The notes beneath the pieces were generated by a model. It worked only from the letters and a program-made list of their open reading frames with translations. It was not told the DNA's origin and did not search any database. 64,000 nt of DNA, from positions 868,001 through 932,000 of the forward strand of contig LSRY02000011.1 of the NCBI GenBank assembly GCA_001643675.2, given 5' to 3'. Source of the stretch: Monocercomonoides exilis. Lineage: Eukaryota; Preaxostyla; Oxymonadida; Polymastigidae. Positions 11,825 through 22,859 of this stretch are shown here, piece by piece; position 1 is the stretch's first letter; each line of letters begins with the position of its first letter. A program made the translations under genes and the position numbers.

Positions 11825-12776
11825 TATATCTCGACAAGTTTAAATAATTAAATTATAATAATTCACACATTCATACATCAGTATATAACGCATCTAACCA
11901 TATTGAAATTTTTATTTGTAGTGTTGTATTAATGAAGAAATAAATAATTATTATTTTTGAAAATTTGACTTTTAATGAATTTTTCTATTTCAACTAAATG
12001 ATTTAGTTCATCTTTTACACATATAACTTATTTTTTCTTTGTTGTAAACTGTTCTGGTTATTTTTCATTTTCGACAATTTGCTCGTTAAGACGGAATGAA
12101 AATCAATCATTTTTGAAAAATCACAGTCAATGGGATAACTTAAAAAATATTTTTTGCAAAACACAAAAACATCCAAGTGAATTAAACACATGCAATAATA
12201 AATATGACAGTTATATAAAATTGCTTCATAGTGGAAATTTAAAAAAATTCCATTTTCATTTTGTTAAACACAATTTGGTAGAAAATTCAATGAAAATGAT
12301 CATTAAAATCATCAATAATGAAAACAATTTTTATTTAAGAAATAATTATAGAATAAATAAAGAATTCAACTATGAAGCAATTTTATATAACTGTCATATT
12401 TATTATTGCATGTGTTTAATTCACTTGGATGTTTTTGTGTTTTGCAAAAAATATTTTTTAAGTTATCCCATTGACTGTGATTTTTCAAAAATGATTGATT
12501 TTCATTCCGTCTTAACGAGCAAATTGTCGAAAATGAAAAATAACCAGAACAGTTTACAACAAAGAAAAAATAAGTTATATGTGTAAAAGATGAACTAAAT
12601 CATTTAGTTGAAATAGAAAAATTCATTAAAAGTCAAATTTTCAAAAATAATAATTATTTATTTCTTCATTAATACAACACTACAAATAAAAATTTCAATA
12701 TGGTTAGATGCGTTATATACTGATGTATGAATGTGTGAATTATTATAATTTAATTATTTAAACTTGTCGAGATATA
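11825..12776. repeat. perfect inverted repeat: two 408-bp arms around a 136-bp spacer
   Basis: I compared the arms line by line. Positions 11825-12232 are the exact reverse complement of 12369-12776, with no mismatch found; position x pairs with 24601-x. The spacer is 12233-12368. Identity stops sharply at both ends. A 157-codon frame that crosses the centre (12113-12586) is a by-product of the symmetry. Candidates are a fold-back or MITE-like mobile element, a locus giving long hairpin RNA, or an assembly artefact from a fold-back read. Perfect identity implies recent formation, ongoing gene conversion or artefact. Confidence 0.9.
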
Positions 12777-14265
12777 TGAATTTTAATAAAAATTCCGAGT
12801 TTTTTACCATCTTCCGGGTATTTTACTCATTGTATATCGAGATAAAAATTGTGCGTTCAAAAATGATCTAATATTGTTATTGAATATGATTCCAGTTACT
12901 ATTTGGATTAAGTTTTCCGAAACGTTAAATTTCCTTCTTCATGTTTCACAATTTATGTCAAATTTTGTAAAACGATAATGACTTTCATAGAATATAAAAT
13001 TTTTTTGTAAACTGTTAAAGTGCAATATGGGAGGATATTTTTTGCTTTATGAATTTTGTTCCATTCTGCACATTAAACTATACTCCTCAATTTTGAAAAT
13101 TTTCACATGTTTTTTTGACACGAGAATGAAAAACTTATCATGAAAAGGTTGTGGAAAAAGTTTGAAACAAATTGTTGTTTTTTTCATAAATACAAGAATT
13201 TTGTTCCATATTTCGTCTCGCTTTTATGAAAAGAATCTTATTCATTAATATTAAACATGTTGTCAAATAATGATGAAATAATTGTTTAAAATTATGTTTG
13301 TGAATGGGAACAAAACGTACTATTCAAAAATAACACAAAGAAAGTTTTATTTCCAAAAAAAAGCAAGACAAAATGGATACAAAGCAATCAATAAAATTGT
13401 AATATTCATTTTCGACTCAAAATTCAAGTGATAAATAATTGCCTTTTTCATCAAAAAATCTATGATCAAACCATAATAATATTATTTCTCATAATTTCTA
13501 ATTAGGTTTTAGAGAGGCTATTGGTTTCAATGCCTTCACAACGAGTGAATTAGGGTATAATATAAATTAAAATATGAACCTAAACTGTTGAATAGGGTTT
13601 TATTTATCAAAAAAGATAAAAAAACTTGTATTTTGTTGATAAAGAATTTCAAAAATGGGTCACCAATTCAATTATTCGAATAAGACGAAATTTACCAGTA
13701 AAAATATCCCACATGGACTTATTACTTATTTTGATAACGAACATTCACGTTTTTACAAGCATTTTGAACAGTACGTTTTGCTCCCACTTACCATGCTTAA
13801 ACCTTCTCATTTTTTTTTCTCTTTTCTGTTTCTTTGTTTCTGACGAGTACTATTTTGAAAAATGGGTGAGGACTGTGACAAACAGTCTTATGATAAACAA
13901 AACCAAAAACAATCACATTTTAATCACAAGATTCGAACAACAACCGGAAGAAAAGAGAATCCATAAGTATTAATATTCTTGTTTTGATATTCTGTGATAT
14001 ACATTAACTAAAAAATTCAATAAATAACAGTTTTCTCAAAGTTGTTTGCAAAATCACAAAACTCTTAAAATGTGTATATATAATGAAATTCTATAAATGT
14101 CACAATATTGAAAAGAAAAAGCAAATGAGAAAATTTCCTTTGGAAAAGATTGCAAATTGTACAAATCATTCTTGTTCCGAATGAACGGAAATTAATGATC
14201 ACGTTTATGAATTGAACAACTTTGATCAATCTTTTTTTAAAACATTATGATTTTTCAATTGTTTT
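12777..14265. other. AT-rich region, possible small spliced frame at 13655-13968
   Basis: Mostly featureless A/T-rich DNA. A frame starting at the ATG at 13655 encodes about 39 residues with a 'GHQFNYSNKTKF' start. It could be spliced from a GTTTTG donor near 13773 to an acceptor near 13841, to continue as 'YYFEKWVRTVTNSLM' and end at 13968. The phases agree, but the peptide is unrecognised and short, so I leave it as a note. The last ~290 bp must contain the 3' end of the receptor-like gene. Confidence 0.3.
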
Positions 14266-17200
14266 TCAATGCGCTTCAAAACTCACTGTGGGCTCTTGAT
14301 TGCTGTCTGGAATGTCTGTGTCTTCATCAACATCAACCGCATCGGAAATGGTGAATATCACAGCATCTTTCGGAAACCGCTGAATGAACTCTCTCTTGAG
14401 AACTGTGAGTTCAAGTCGTTTTGAGATGTCTTCTGAAATGCATGACCGGATGATCTCAGTCAAAGATGACGAATTGACCATCTCCAAATTTGGCCTCTCC
14501 CCTTTCGATATCTTATCTCCTGCCACCTCTGCCTCGTATTCTCCAAACGGGATATCCAGTGTCAGACACTCCCAAAGCATTATCCCAATCGAAAACACCA
14601 CCGACTTCTTTGTCGCTCCCATCTTCTTGTTCATCAGCAGCTCTGGTGCCTTCCACCTCAAACACTCTTTTTTGAATTCGTCCTCTTCCTCAAACGCAGA
14701 GGAGGGAAGAGAGTCACTTTTATCATCATCATCATCACTGGCAGATGTCACAACAGTTGATGAAGAGATGGATGACGAATCTGAATCATCTGAAGAGAAA
14801 TCCGAGTGCATCACAATGCAGATCACCATATGTTCGGAGAACAGAACAATATGCGGACTCAGATTGACCAGCGACTGAAGCGGAATTTCCATTTCATCAA
14901 ACGAGTGGAGAGCGAGATTTGCCACCCAGAACAAGATCTGAGCAGCTGTCACCTCCCTCTCCTGCAGAGTGCCAATTGCCATCTCTTTCTTCTCGTTCTT
15001 TCCATGAAGCAACATGAACAATGAATCCCTCAAGTCAACAATCAGCTTTTCATGAGGAGATGAGCAGGCCATTGCATCCACCAGATTCGACATTGATGAG
15101 GTGGTTGGACACAGATCCTCCCCTCGAACAAATGTTGAAACTGAATCAGTTGTTGAAGTGGATGAGATTGAAGGTGAAGGAGTTCTCTTCCTTATCTCTT
15201 CTTCCTCCTCCTTCTCATCCACTTTCTCCAGCATCCACTCAGGAATTTTGTCTGAGTCCTTCCCCAAAATGTATTCTGTTGATCCACTCTCACTCAATAA
15301 ATGCTCCGATGACTCTGAATGTCCCAAGCTTTTCTCATACACTCTCTTCTTGATCCTCTCTTCATTCTTCTTCTCAGCCTCCCTTTCGGCCCTTCTCCAC
15401 TGCTCCTCAGGTGATATCTCCATCGTTACCATCTCAATTAGTTTCGGATCTTTTCTAATATTATCATTCACAATCTCTCTCAGATCTTTATTCTCATTCT
15501 TTGCCCTTCTCCATCGAATTGCCAGAATAATAATGACTACAATCAGTACAACAACAATCACAATGCAAACAATCAACAACCAATACGATTTCCCTTCTTT
15601 TCCACCTTCGACTAATATTTCGTCCCCTTTTGATTCGGACTCGCTTTTGTTTTTTAGAATGAAAGAATGAGTTGAATATGGATTTTCAATATCCCCAAAC
15701 AAAATGTGTGCAAATACTTCTGCTTCAATGCTAACACTTGATAGTAGATTCGATGAAATAGTTTTATGAATTTCATTTTCAGATGTGAAATCATCTTCCT
15801 CAAATTCATAAGTTTCAATGGAATTGACACCATTGATCACTGCAACAATTTGAAACGAAAGATTACATGGAAGAAAAAGCGATCCAAGAAATATCAAGTT
15901 TACAGAATTATCAGCTTCTTGTGTCTGTATTGTATTCAACACTGGAATAAATAACGGCGATGAAATATCGGATAGCAAGCCTTCCAATTCACACCCTTTA
16001 TTTAGCACCCACATTGATGGGCTGCTTTTCACACCATCACCACCTTTTGGATTATTGATATTCAAATGGCAACCATCAGAACATATAACATTTCTTCGAA
16101 CAGAATGAAATCTGTCAACAAAAGGATTGTTATTCTCGAACCATCCTTCGCTTATTAGTATCCATCCTCCGCTAACTGATAACCCTCCTTTGCTGCAATT
16201 AGAAATCGAAGTGCCAGTCATTTTCATCGATGTGTCAACAATATCAACAAATGAACCGCTCCACTTGCAAACATCTTCATTAACTGCATCATTGCTTTCA
16301 TTGAAATTGATGCCTCCATTGAAAATACATGAAGAAATATTCACATCCAAACAAGAATTTACACTCATCGTGCTTCCTTTTTCACTCGAAGATTTACAGT
16401 TATCGAACACGCTATTACACAACTGGAAGGGGGCCGCTACTGATTGAATGAAAATTGTGGATCCAATATTTGAGCTACAACTGGTGTTCATGAATCTTGA
16501 GTCAGAAATCAAAATTGTGTGCGCTTCATTACTTAAAGGCAATTCGTTGCCTCTTATTAACAACAGATTGTTATCTGCTGTCACATTATTGATCAACAGT
16601 TTTTCAATGCTAACATCTCTTTCACATTTTTCAATGGAAATCAAACTATTACAATCAAATACCATATCAGATATTGAAATATTATTCATTATTAACTCAA
16701 CATTGCTGATGTTAATCAAACTGAATGGAATCGAGACATCGCTCAACTCATTTTCGTAACCAAATAGACAATCCTCAATAATCAACATATCTTCAGTTGC
16801 ACTTATAAATGAGATATATGGAGAAGATTTTGATGAAGAAAATAAAAATGAAAGAAGATGCATTTCACTTGCACCAGAACACACAACAACTGCATTCCCA
16901 TTGATTCTTTGAGACAAACAAACACGTATCTGAGCAACATTTCGATTTCGAGAAGTGACAACAACTCCTTTCAGCTCAACTTCTTGTTCAATTGAACTTG
17001 ATTTATCGATAATAAGTCTGCTTTCAAAAACATCCGTTAAATGATACAGTCCATATCCAATTGAAATGCACGGCAAAACTCTTGTTCCACAATTTCTTGA
17101 ATCTTCACCTTTGTTTCCCGCATCTGAGGAAACAATGATTGTGTCTGATTGATATATCAAAATAAAGTTCAATAAATCGACTGGCTCCGATGAAAAATCG

Positions 17201-20200
17201 CTTCTGTCAATACCAAACAACGCGTTTTGCCGAATAAAACTCTCATTGAAGTGAATTTTGAAATGTTTCTCGTTTATTTGAGTCTCTAAACTTTCACACT
17301 CCACAAAGACATCTCGGCCAACAAAAGCCGTATTAGCATCAAATTTCGTTGGCTCTATTAAAAAGTCCAAATCAGATTTCAAATTAGTTCTCAGGAATAA
17401 TCCTCCACCCATTCCATTTGTGGTGGAGCAACCGCTCTTTTCAATCGTGCATTGCGTAAATTGCAGGCATCCATTCGCTTCCAGCTCGATCATTATCGTT
17501 CCTCCTTTCTGATTTTTTGTTGACTGGCAACCTGAAAATACACTCTTGTTAAGCAAAACATCAATATTTGTCGTATCTTTGAAACTCATCGCTCGGACTT
17601 CATCTTTTAATCCATTCAGCGCCTCAAACATAGAATCTGTCACAGTTATTCGTGCTCCTTCGCTGTTTCCACTCCTTTCATTTGAGTGTGAAGTCTTAAA
17701 GATACTCCCGCCACTGATATTGCATGATCTAACCTCAATGTCCGTTATCAAAACTTCTTTGAAATCATTAACAACAATCATGCTCCTTCCAATGTTTATT
17801 GATTCAACGTTCAATTCATTTATGTCAAGTCTTCCGCCATCTATTCGCACAAATGATGCACTTAGAGGGGCTTCTGGAGTTGACAAAGAATCAAATTTGC
17901 AGTGTGCCAGTCTCAAAAGCCCATTTTGACATAACAGCAAAATATTATTCAAACTCTGGTAGTTTTCTTTGGCTTGAATAACAATTTCACTAAATGAAAG
18001 ATCTTTTTCACTTGTAATTGTTGGATTGTCTCTAACAGGATCCAAATTCTCAAACATCAAAACAGCCATTTCTGCTCGATCCAAATCATTTGAGTTCGAT
18101 CTCACAGAAAAGCCAGAAAGATCAAACAGATCACTAACAAAACAGGATTCACAAATAATAATCGTCTTATTCACTCCATTCAAATCAATCTGTTTCATTC
18201 CTCTCCATAATGTTCGACACGGATCATCCTCTGCTCCGCACCTCAACACATCTAATCCTCCTGCAGACACATGAATCTCATTGCTTGCGTATTGAATAAG
18301 AAATCGGAAGAGATCTGTATTTGCAAAATTATCATCGCTTCCCTCAAATAACGTGCTGTCATCTTTCATTTTACTATAATCAAAGACAAACGAATCCTTT
18401 GTGACGCTCTTATTCAAATCGTTGGCAAGCAAAAACAAGTTTTCCCCAAACTCTGCAGAATTGTGTTCGAATGTTGGCTCAGATATTACAAATTTAGCTT
18501 CTGGATGTGTAACATCAAGCAGCAATCCTCCTCCTTTGCCATTTTTTGATTCCCCTTCCACAATTCCCGGAGCACTGCATGATATGAAACTGCTTTTATC
18601 TACTTCTATTTTGCATCCTTTTTCAAAAATTCCGTATATACCTCCTCCTCCGCTTTGCTCTTCATCAACTGCACACAGGTTAAATCTACATTCAACACAG
18701 CTGACAATTGGCACATCCCCATCATTGCATTTCAGACAGATTCCACTTCCATTCCCTGTCTGCCTTGTCACTGATGACATATTCGTGCTTTTCACTTTCA
18801 AATCATTTCCACCTTTCCACATAATTATTGCACAATCTCTTCCTTCGAACGATTCAAAAGTGCAGTTTTGTACAGTCATTGCCCCCTTCTGCTCTCCGAT
18901 AATCAAACTCTTGTCACTGCCACTCGTTTTTGTCATGTTAATTCCATCCAATATTGCATCAGATCTCTCTCCAATTAATTGCACAAAAGAAGAGTCAAAT
19001 GACAATTCTGTCATCAAAAAGTTCGTTATATTGAGTTGCCCTTCGACAACACTGCAAAATATCGACTGAAATACAACTTCCGATGAGATCTTTCCAAGTC
19101 CACAGTCGTGAAGTTTTAGTACGCTCTTCGAACAGCATAGAAAAGGCTTGCCATCTGGTAGTGTTGAAGGAAGCTGGAATGTGATGTTGGAGAAATCTGC
19201 ATTAATTCTTGTTTCAATAAATCCATTCACAGGCGACGAATCATCACCAACTACTGATATCAATATACCCTTCGTTTCAACAGAAATCTCACAATCTCTG
19301 GTTTCCAAAACTGATGAACGATCAAACTTAAAAGGAGAAACAATTTTGATTTTTCTATCAAATGAACTGCAATTGGTTTTTTCCGCATATTCAATGGTGC
19401 AACATGGAGAAATAGTAAATCCGCATCGTATATGATCGACTCCATCTCTTCCACTCACAACCACAACAGAAGGCAGCGGTTCCCACAGCAGAATAAGAGG
19501 AACTGCAGCTCCAATCCCGCTGCTTTCAAACCCCATCAGCTCATCCAACGAAGTTTCATTTTTCGGAAATGCAAATTTTGATGCTAAGGACACTTCTTCC
19601 AATTTTGATCCAACAACAAATACGTTCTTGCCGAATGTTGCAGAATTTCTTGAAAAACCAATCGATGATAGAACAAAATCACTTCCTCCCTTCCTGCAGT
19701 CCAGCATTATTCCTCCTCCAGCTCCCCATTCACTTTCCCCATTTTCTGTGGAGCACGAGCAAATTGAAAATTCACCATTGCTCAAATTCGTGCCACTAAT
19801 CTCCAGTTGACTTCCACTTTTCATATCTGCTTTTATTGCTCCTCCATTCCCATCTGCACATAAACACTTCTCAATTGTAAGATCACTCAATTGCATATTC
19901 TCACCATCTTCAACCACTATTTCGAAAACAGACCCATTCCCAGCATTTCGTTTAATTTCTGAAAACGATGTTCCGTTTATTTCCAAATTTCCAACACAAG
20001 CAGTCTGAATCAGCGAATTGCGCAGAAGATAAATTTTTTGGAATTTGCAGTTGTCAATTTTTGTAATCCCACTTCTCAGATCCATGAATGGAACTGAAAA
20101 CATCGTTGATGGAACCTCTGAATTTCCTTTTATTTCACAATGCGAGAATTTAGCACTTCCTTCATCAAGAATTGCTAGAAGGCTTCTATCAGATGATGTT

Positions 20201-22104
20201 TCCGCTGAGTGGACGAGTGAAAATCGAACGACTTCAAGTGTTCCGCCTCCAACAACAAATAGAGCAAGATTTTCATGAACATTATGCGACGTTAAGAATG
20301 AATTGTCAATCCCATCGCCAATTAGGTTCATTTCAAACGATCCAACATTGATGCTGCCTTCTTCATATTCCCCTTTGCAAACAGTAATCTTTTGACTCAA
20401 TCTTTTGTTCAAACAAAATGACACTGTTTTAAATGGACGAGTCCTATCCCCCCATCCATCCAGATCTTTTCCTCTTGGAGAACTGACAAAGAACTCTGAA
20501 AAAGAACCACTTGAAGTTGGAGGATCATGAAGCCATTTATCTTTGTTTGTTTCTCCATCAGTTGCACGAGGTTTATTGCTTGTCGAATAGCACTGAACAA
20601 CATCTTCATCTCTGATTTTTCCGATCCAATTTTCAAAAAGTGTGATATCTCTTCCATATTCTTGTTCGGTTGCTGTATTATTTGAAAAGAAACAATATAA
20701 AATTTTTGAACCAAACGAAATCTCATTATCCTCACGGTTAAAATTTATGGCTCCTCCATCACCAGCAAAACAATTGTGTAAATAACACTCAAGTATTTCA
20801 ATAAATCCTTTTCCCGAATAAACTTCCAAACCTCCATTCAATATTGTTCCATTGCAATGATGAATCAAACATGATTGGATGACAGTTTTAATTGTGCTAT
20901 CAATCTCCATTCCAGCATAATGCTTTGAAGTGCAATTTTCCGCAATGCAGGATCTTATTTGCATCTTTCCTACACTTCGAAAATAACATCCACCACAACA
21001 ATATGAAGAATATGAGTGTGTGTAATTGGTATCTTGACTATTTGCAGCTTCTAGTTCATTTGCACAAATGCATCCACCAATCAAATGATCAAATGAATTA
21101 TTTGCTACGCATTCATTAAAATGACATCTCAAAATTCCACACGTTGTTGACAAACCACTTATACTTAGTGCACCTCCATTTTCATTTGATAAGCATTTGA
21201 AGAAACAATCAGTAAATGACACATTCCCAGATGAAAATGTTTGTTTTTCAAAAAACGATCTGTTCATTTTTGAATTTCGATGGTTCAAACAGGAGTTAAA
21301 CGAAGAGTTGAGCATCGCAAACGAATCAGAAGAAGGAAAGATAATTGCACCATAATATGGATTATCACAGAAAATAAACATGCATCCTTCAACTTTAGCA
21401 TTTCCAACTTTTCCATCTCTTTGAAGTGCTGTTTCTTTGCTGACGCCTTGTGGTGCTTGAGTAATGTTATTGAATACACTTTGAGAAATATCTGCCAACG
21501 AAGCAACTCCAGAAAACAGCATTGAAGCAGATTCTACAGTAACAGATGTGAAAATACAGCTACGGACAGACAGAAAAGAATTTCCAGTCATTTCAACCAA
21601 CGGATAAATCTGTTTCATTTTTTGGATGATTGCTTGAATTGTCACGTTTGATAAAACAAGAGTGCCAGATGATTCAATAAAACTTCTTATTGTCAAGTCC
21701 TCTCGATAAATGTCACAATTAGCAAGAGATAACGAAGAATAAATGTCAACTTTTGAAAATATCGATTTCTCACCCCAGTTGCAATTCATATTCAATAAGT
21801 TCAGTGTTGAGTTTTCAAGTTTCAAAAGTGAAGAACAATCATTCGTCAAAGCTCCAAGAAGTTCTGCTTTGTTTATTACACATTTTTGTTGTTGCTCAAA
21901 TGTTTCAAACAAGCAATTACTAACTATTGATTTTCTGTTGAAATCATTTGTATTTTTTGGCAATTCAGATACTTCGAATGCTTTGCTTTCGGAGAAATCA
22001 TAATTCTTCGCATTGACTTCTCTGCTAATTTCGTTGATGCATAAATGAAGACACAAAGGTATTGTTATTAAGAGAAATTTCATTTTTTCTACGAACATTC
22101 TCAC
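14266..22104 (-). CDS. 2,612-residue receptor-like surface protein: beta-helix-like ectodomain, one TM helix, degenerate protein-kinase-like cytoplasmic domain
   Basis: This is one uninterrupted frame. An N-terminal signal peptide (MRMFVEKMKFLLITIPLCL) is followed by about 2,140 residues of short repeating 'F..C.F..C' or 'GGAI..' type turns, with Cys and Asn-x-Ser/Thr sites, as in right-handed parallel beta-helix (pectate-lyase-like) proteins. At least four larger units begin with a 'CxTI.YA'-like cysteine segment. A single TM helix lies near residues 2173-2197 ('LLIVCIVIVVVLIVVIIILA') and is followed by Arg/Lys. The cytoplasmic tail (~415 residues) ends in a kinase C-lobe remnant: 'WKAPELL' (APE), 'SVVFSIGIMLWE' (normally DVxSxGxxxWE), and a closing R-L segment. 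I see no VAIK lysine, HRD or DFG, so it should be catalytically dead. Such proteins form large families in oxymonads; roles in adhesion or recognition are inferred. A poly-Ser/Asp stretch interrupts the kinase-like part. Confidence 0.8.
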   Translation of the reverse strand: MRMFVEKMKFLLITIPLCLHLCINEISREVNAKNYDFSESKAFEVSELPKNTNDFNRKSIVSNCLFETFEQQQKCVINKAELLGALTNDCSSLLKLENSTLNLLNMNCNWGEKSIFSKVDIYSSLSLANCDIYREDLTIRSFIESSGTLVLSNVTIQAIIQKMKQIYPLVEMTGNSFLSVRSCIFTSVTVESASMLFSGVASLADISQSVFNNITQAPQGVSKETALQRDGKVGNAKVEGCMFIFCDNPYYGAIIFPSSDSFAMLNSSFNSCLNHRNSKMNRSFFEKQTFSSGNVSFTDCFFKCLSNENGGALSISGLSTTCGILRCHFNECVANNSFDHLIGGCICANELEAANSQDTNYTHSYSSYCCGGCYFRSVGKMQIRSCIAENCTSKHYAGMEIDSTIKTVIQSCLIHHCNGTILNGGLEVYSGKGFIEILECYLHNCFAGDGGAINFNREDNEISFGSKILYCFFSNNTATEQEYGRDITLFENWIGKIRDEDVVQCYSTSNKPRATDGETNKDKWLHDPPTSSGSFSEFFVSSPRGKDLDGWGDRTRPFKTVSFCLNKRLSQKITVCKGEYEEGSINVGSFEMNLIGDGIDNSFLTSHNVHENLALFVVGGGTLEVVRFSLVHSAETSSDRSLLAILDEGSAKFSHCEIKGNSEVPSTMFSVPFMDLRSGITKIDNCKFQKIYLLRNSLIQTACVGNLEINGTSFSEIKRNAGNGSVFEIVVEDGENMQLSDLTIEKCLCADGNGGAIKADMKSGSQLEISGTNLSNGEFSICSCSTENGESEWGAGGGIMLDCRKGGSDFVLSSIGFSRNSATFGKNVFVVGSKLEEVSLASKFAFPKNETSLDELMGFESSGIGAAVPLILLWEPLPSVVVVSGRDGVDHIRCGFTISPCCTIEYAEKTNCSSFDRKIKIVSPFKFDRSSVLETRDCEISVETKGILISVVGDDSSPVNGFIETRINADFSNITFQLPSTLPDGKPFLCCSKSVLKLHDCGLGKISSEVVFQSIFCSVVEGQLNITNFLMTELSFDSSFVQLIGERSDAILDGINMTKTSGSDKSLIIGEQKGAMTVQNCTFESFEGRDCAIIMWKGGNDLKVKSTNMSSVTRQTGNGSGICLKCNDGDVPIVSCVECRFNLCAVDEEQSGGGGIYGIFEKGCKIEVDKSSFISCSAPGIVEGESKNGKGGGLLLDVTHPEAKFVISEPTFEHNSAEFGENLFLLANDLNKSVTKDSFVFDYSKMKDDSTLFEGSDDNFANTDLFRFLIQYASNEIHVSAGGLDVLRCGAEDDPCRTLWRGMKQIDLNGVNKTIIICESCFVSDLFDLSGFSVRSNSNDLDRAEMAVLMFENLDPVRDNPTITSEKDLSFSEIVIQAKENYQSLNNILLLCQNGLLRLAHCKFDSLSTPEAPLSASFVRIDGGRLDINELNVESINIGRSMIVVNDFKEVLITDIEVRSCNISGGSIFKTSHSNERSGNSEGARITVTDSMFEALNGLKDEVRAMSFKDTTNIDVLLNKSVFSGCQSTKNQKGGTIMIELEANGCLQFTQCTIEKSGCSTTNGMGGGLFLRTNLKSDLDFLIEPTKFDANTAFVGRDVFVECESLETQINEKHFKIHFNESFIRQNALFGIDRSDFSSEPVDLLNFILIYQSDTIIVSSDAGNKGEDSRNCGTRVLPCISIGYGLYHLTDVFESRLIIDKSSSIEQEVELKGVVVTSRNRNVAQIRVCLSQRINGNAVVVCSGASEMHLLSFLFSSSKSSPYISFISATEDMLIIEDCLFGYENELSDVSIPFSLINISNVELIMNNISISDMVFDCNSLISIEKCERDVSIEKLLINNVTADNNLLLIRGNELPLSNEAHTILISDSRFMNTSCSSNIGSTIFIQSVAAPFQLCNSVFDNCKSSSEKGSTMSVNSCLDVNISSCIFNGGINFNESNDAVNEDVCKWSGSFVDIVDTSMKMTGTSISNCSKGGLSVSGGWILISEGWFENNNPFVDRFHSVRRNVICSDGCHLNINNPKGGDGVKSSPSMWVLNKGCELEGLLSDISSPLFIPVLNTIQTQEADNSVNLIFLGSLFLPCNLSFQIVAVINGVNSIETYEFEEDDFTSENEIHKTISSNLLSSVSIEAEVFAHILFGDIENPYSTHSFILKNKSESESKGDEILVEGGKEGKSYWLLIVCIVIVVVLIVVIIILAIRWRRAKNENKDLREIVNDNIRKDPKLIEMVTMEISPEEQWRRAEREAEKKNEERIKKRVYEKSLGHSESSEHLLSESGSTEYILGKDSDKIPEWMLEKVDEKEEEEEIRKRTPSPSISSTSTTDSVSTFVRGEDLCPTTSSMSNLVDAMACSSPHEKLIVDLRDSLFMLLHGKNEKKEMAIGTLQEREVTAAQILFWVANLALHSFDEMEIPLQSLVNLSPHIVLFSEHMVICIVMHSDFSSDDSDSSSISSSTVVTSASDDDDDKSDSLPSSAFEEEDEFKKECLRWKAPELLMNKKMGATKKSVVFSIGIMLWECLTLDIPFGEYEAEVAGDKISKGERPNLEMVNSSSLTEIIRSCISEDISKRLELTVLKREFIQRFPKDAVIFTISDAVDVDEDTDIPDSNQEPTVSFEAH

Positions 22105-22225
22105 TGACTTTTTTGATAAAGGGCATGATCATAATTACGAATCTTAATGGGGAACGTTGATCATGAGGAAGTTATTTTGTTTCAAATTGTAAGAAATGAA
22201 GTTGGCTGAAATTTGGTTTTTATTT

Positions 22226-22859
22226 TCAACACACTCTTTTCAGCCGTTCTTCAATTTCTGACTTGAATGTACAGAGCTCATCTGAAAATAATTCAAAAAA
22301 TAATTTAACATCATTTCTGCAGCAATTTCAACATCAAGCGCTGCAGAAAATATGATTTCTCTATCCATTTTATTGTGTTTGCTAACAAGCACATTCCTTT
22401 GTACATATTTACACCTGCAAATTTGTTTTGATGTTTTTCATCTGCCCATATGCACTTCTTTCTTTTCAGTTGCCATTTTTCTTCTCTCGAATCAAAAATA
22501 CTGATATTCTTTTACAATGGGAGCAAAAATAGAGAAATAATAAGATTTCCATCTCTTTCAATAAGAGGCAAACATTCATTGCAAGAGGCATTTCTTGCCA
22601 ATATTTGAAGTTTGCAATTCATCCAAACAAATTTTCTGTAATAATACCAAATGCTGCACTCATATAAAATTTGATCAGATGCTTCATGAAATGAACAAGC
22701 ATTTTTGATGCACTTGTATGTCTTCCCGGAGAGATTAACGCGATTTTCATTATCAAATATTGTATAAAAATCACAGAAAAATACAGTCATTCGCATTTCA
22801 AAGCAAAATGTCGAATATTGCGCAAAAATTGTTGTTAAACATGTCACACAAATCAACAT
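22226..22859 (-). CDS. possible small spliced gene, cysteine-containing, secreted or membrane N-terminus
   Basis: The first frame (22859 to 22512) starts with a short hydrophobic segment (MLICVTCLTTIFA) and has ten cysteines or more in 115 residues. A GTAAAA donor at its end can be joined in phase 2 to an AG at about 22484. This continues an open stretch of about 55 residues ('WQLKRKKCIWADEKHQNKF' onward) to 22312. A further coding-like frame (FFELFSDELCTFKSEIEE) ends in TGA at 22226. The later splices are not resolved, and I recognise no family. The gene is downstream of, and divergent from, the start of the receptor-like gene. Confidence 0.35.

Noticed and set aside
12113-12586. 157-codon plus-strand frame across the palindrome centre
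   Set aside because: It spans both arms and the spacer, so its two halves are antisense to each other. Its composition is A/T-driven and it matches no family.
14384-22003. Plus-strand frames of 60-222 codons within the receptor-like gene
   Set aside because: They lie wholly inside a convincing 2,612-codon frame on the other strand and have no recognisable domains.
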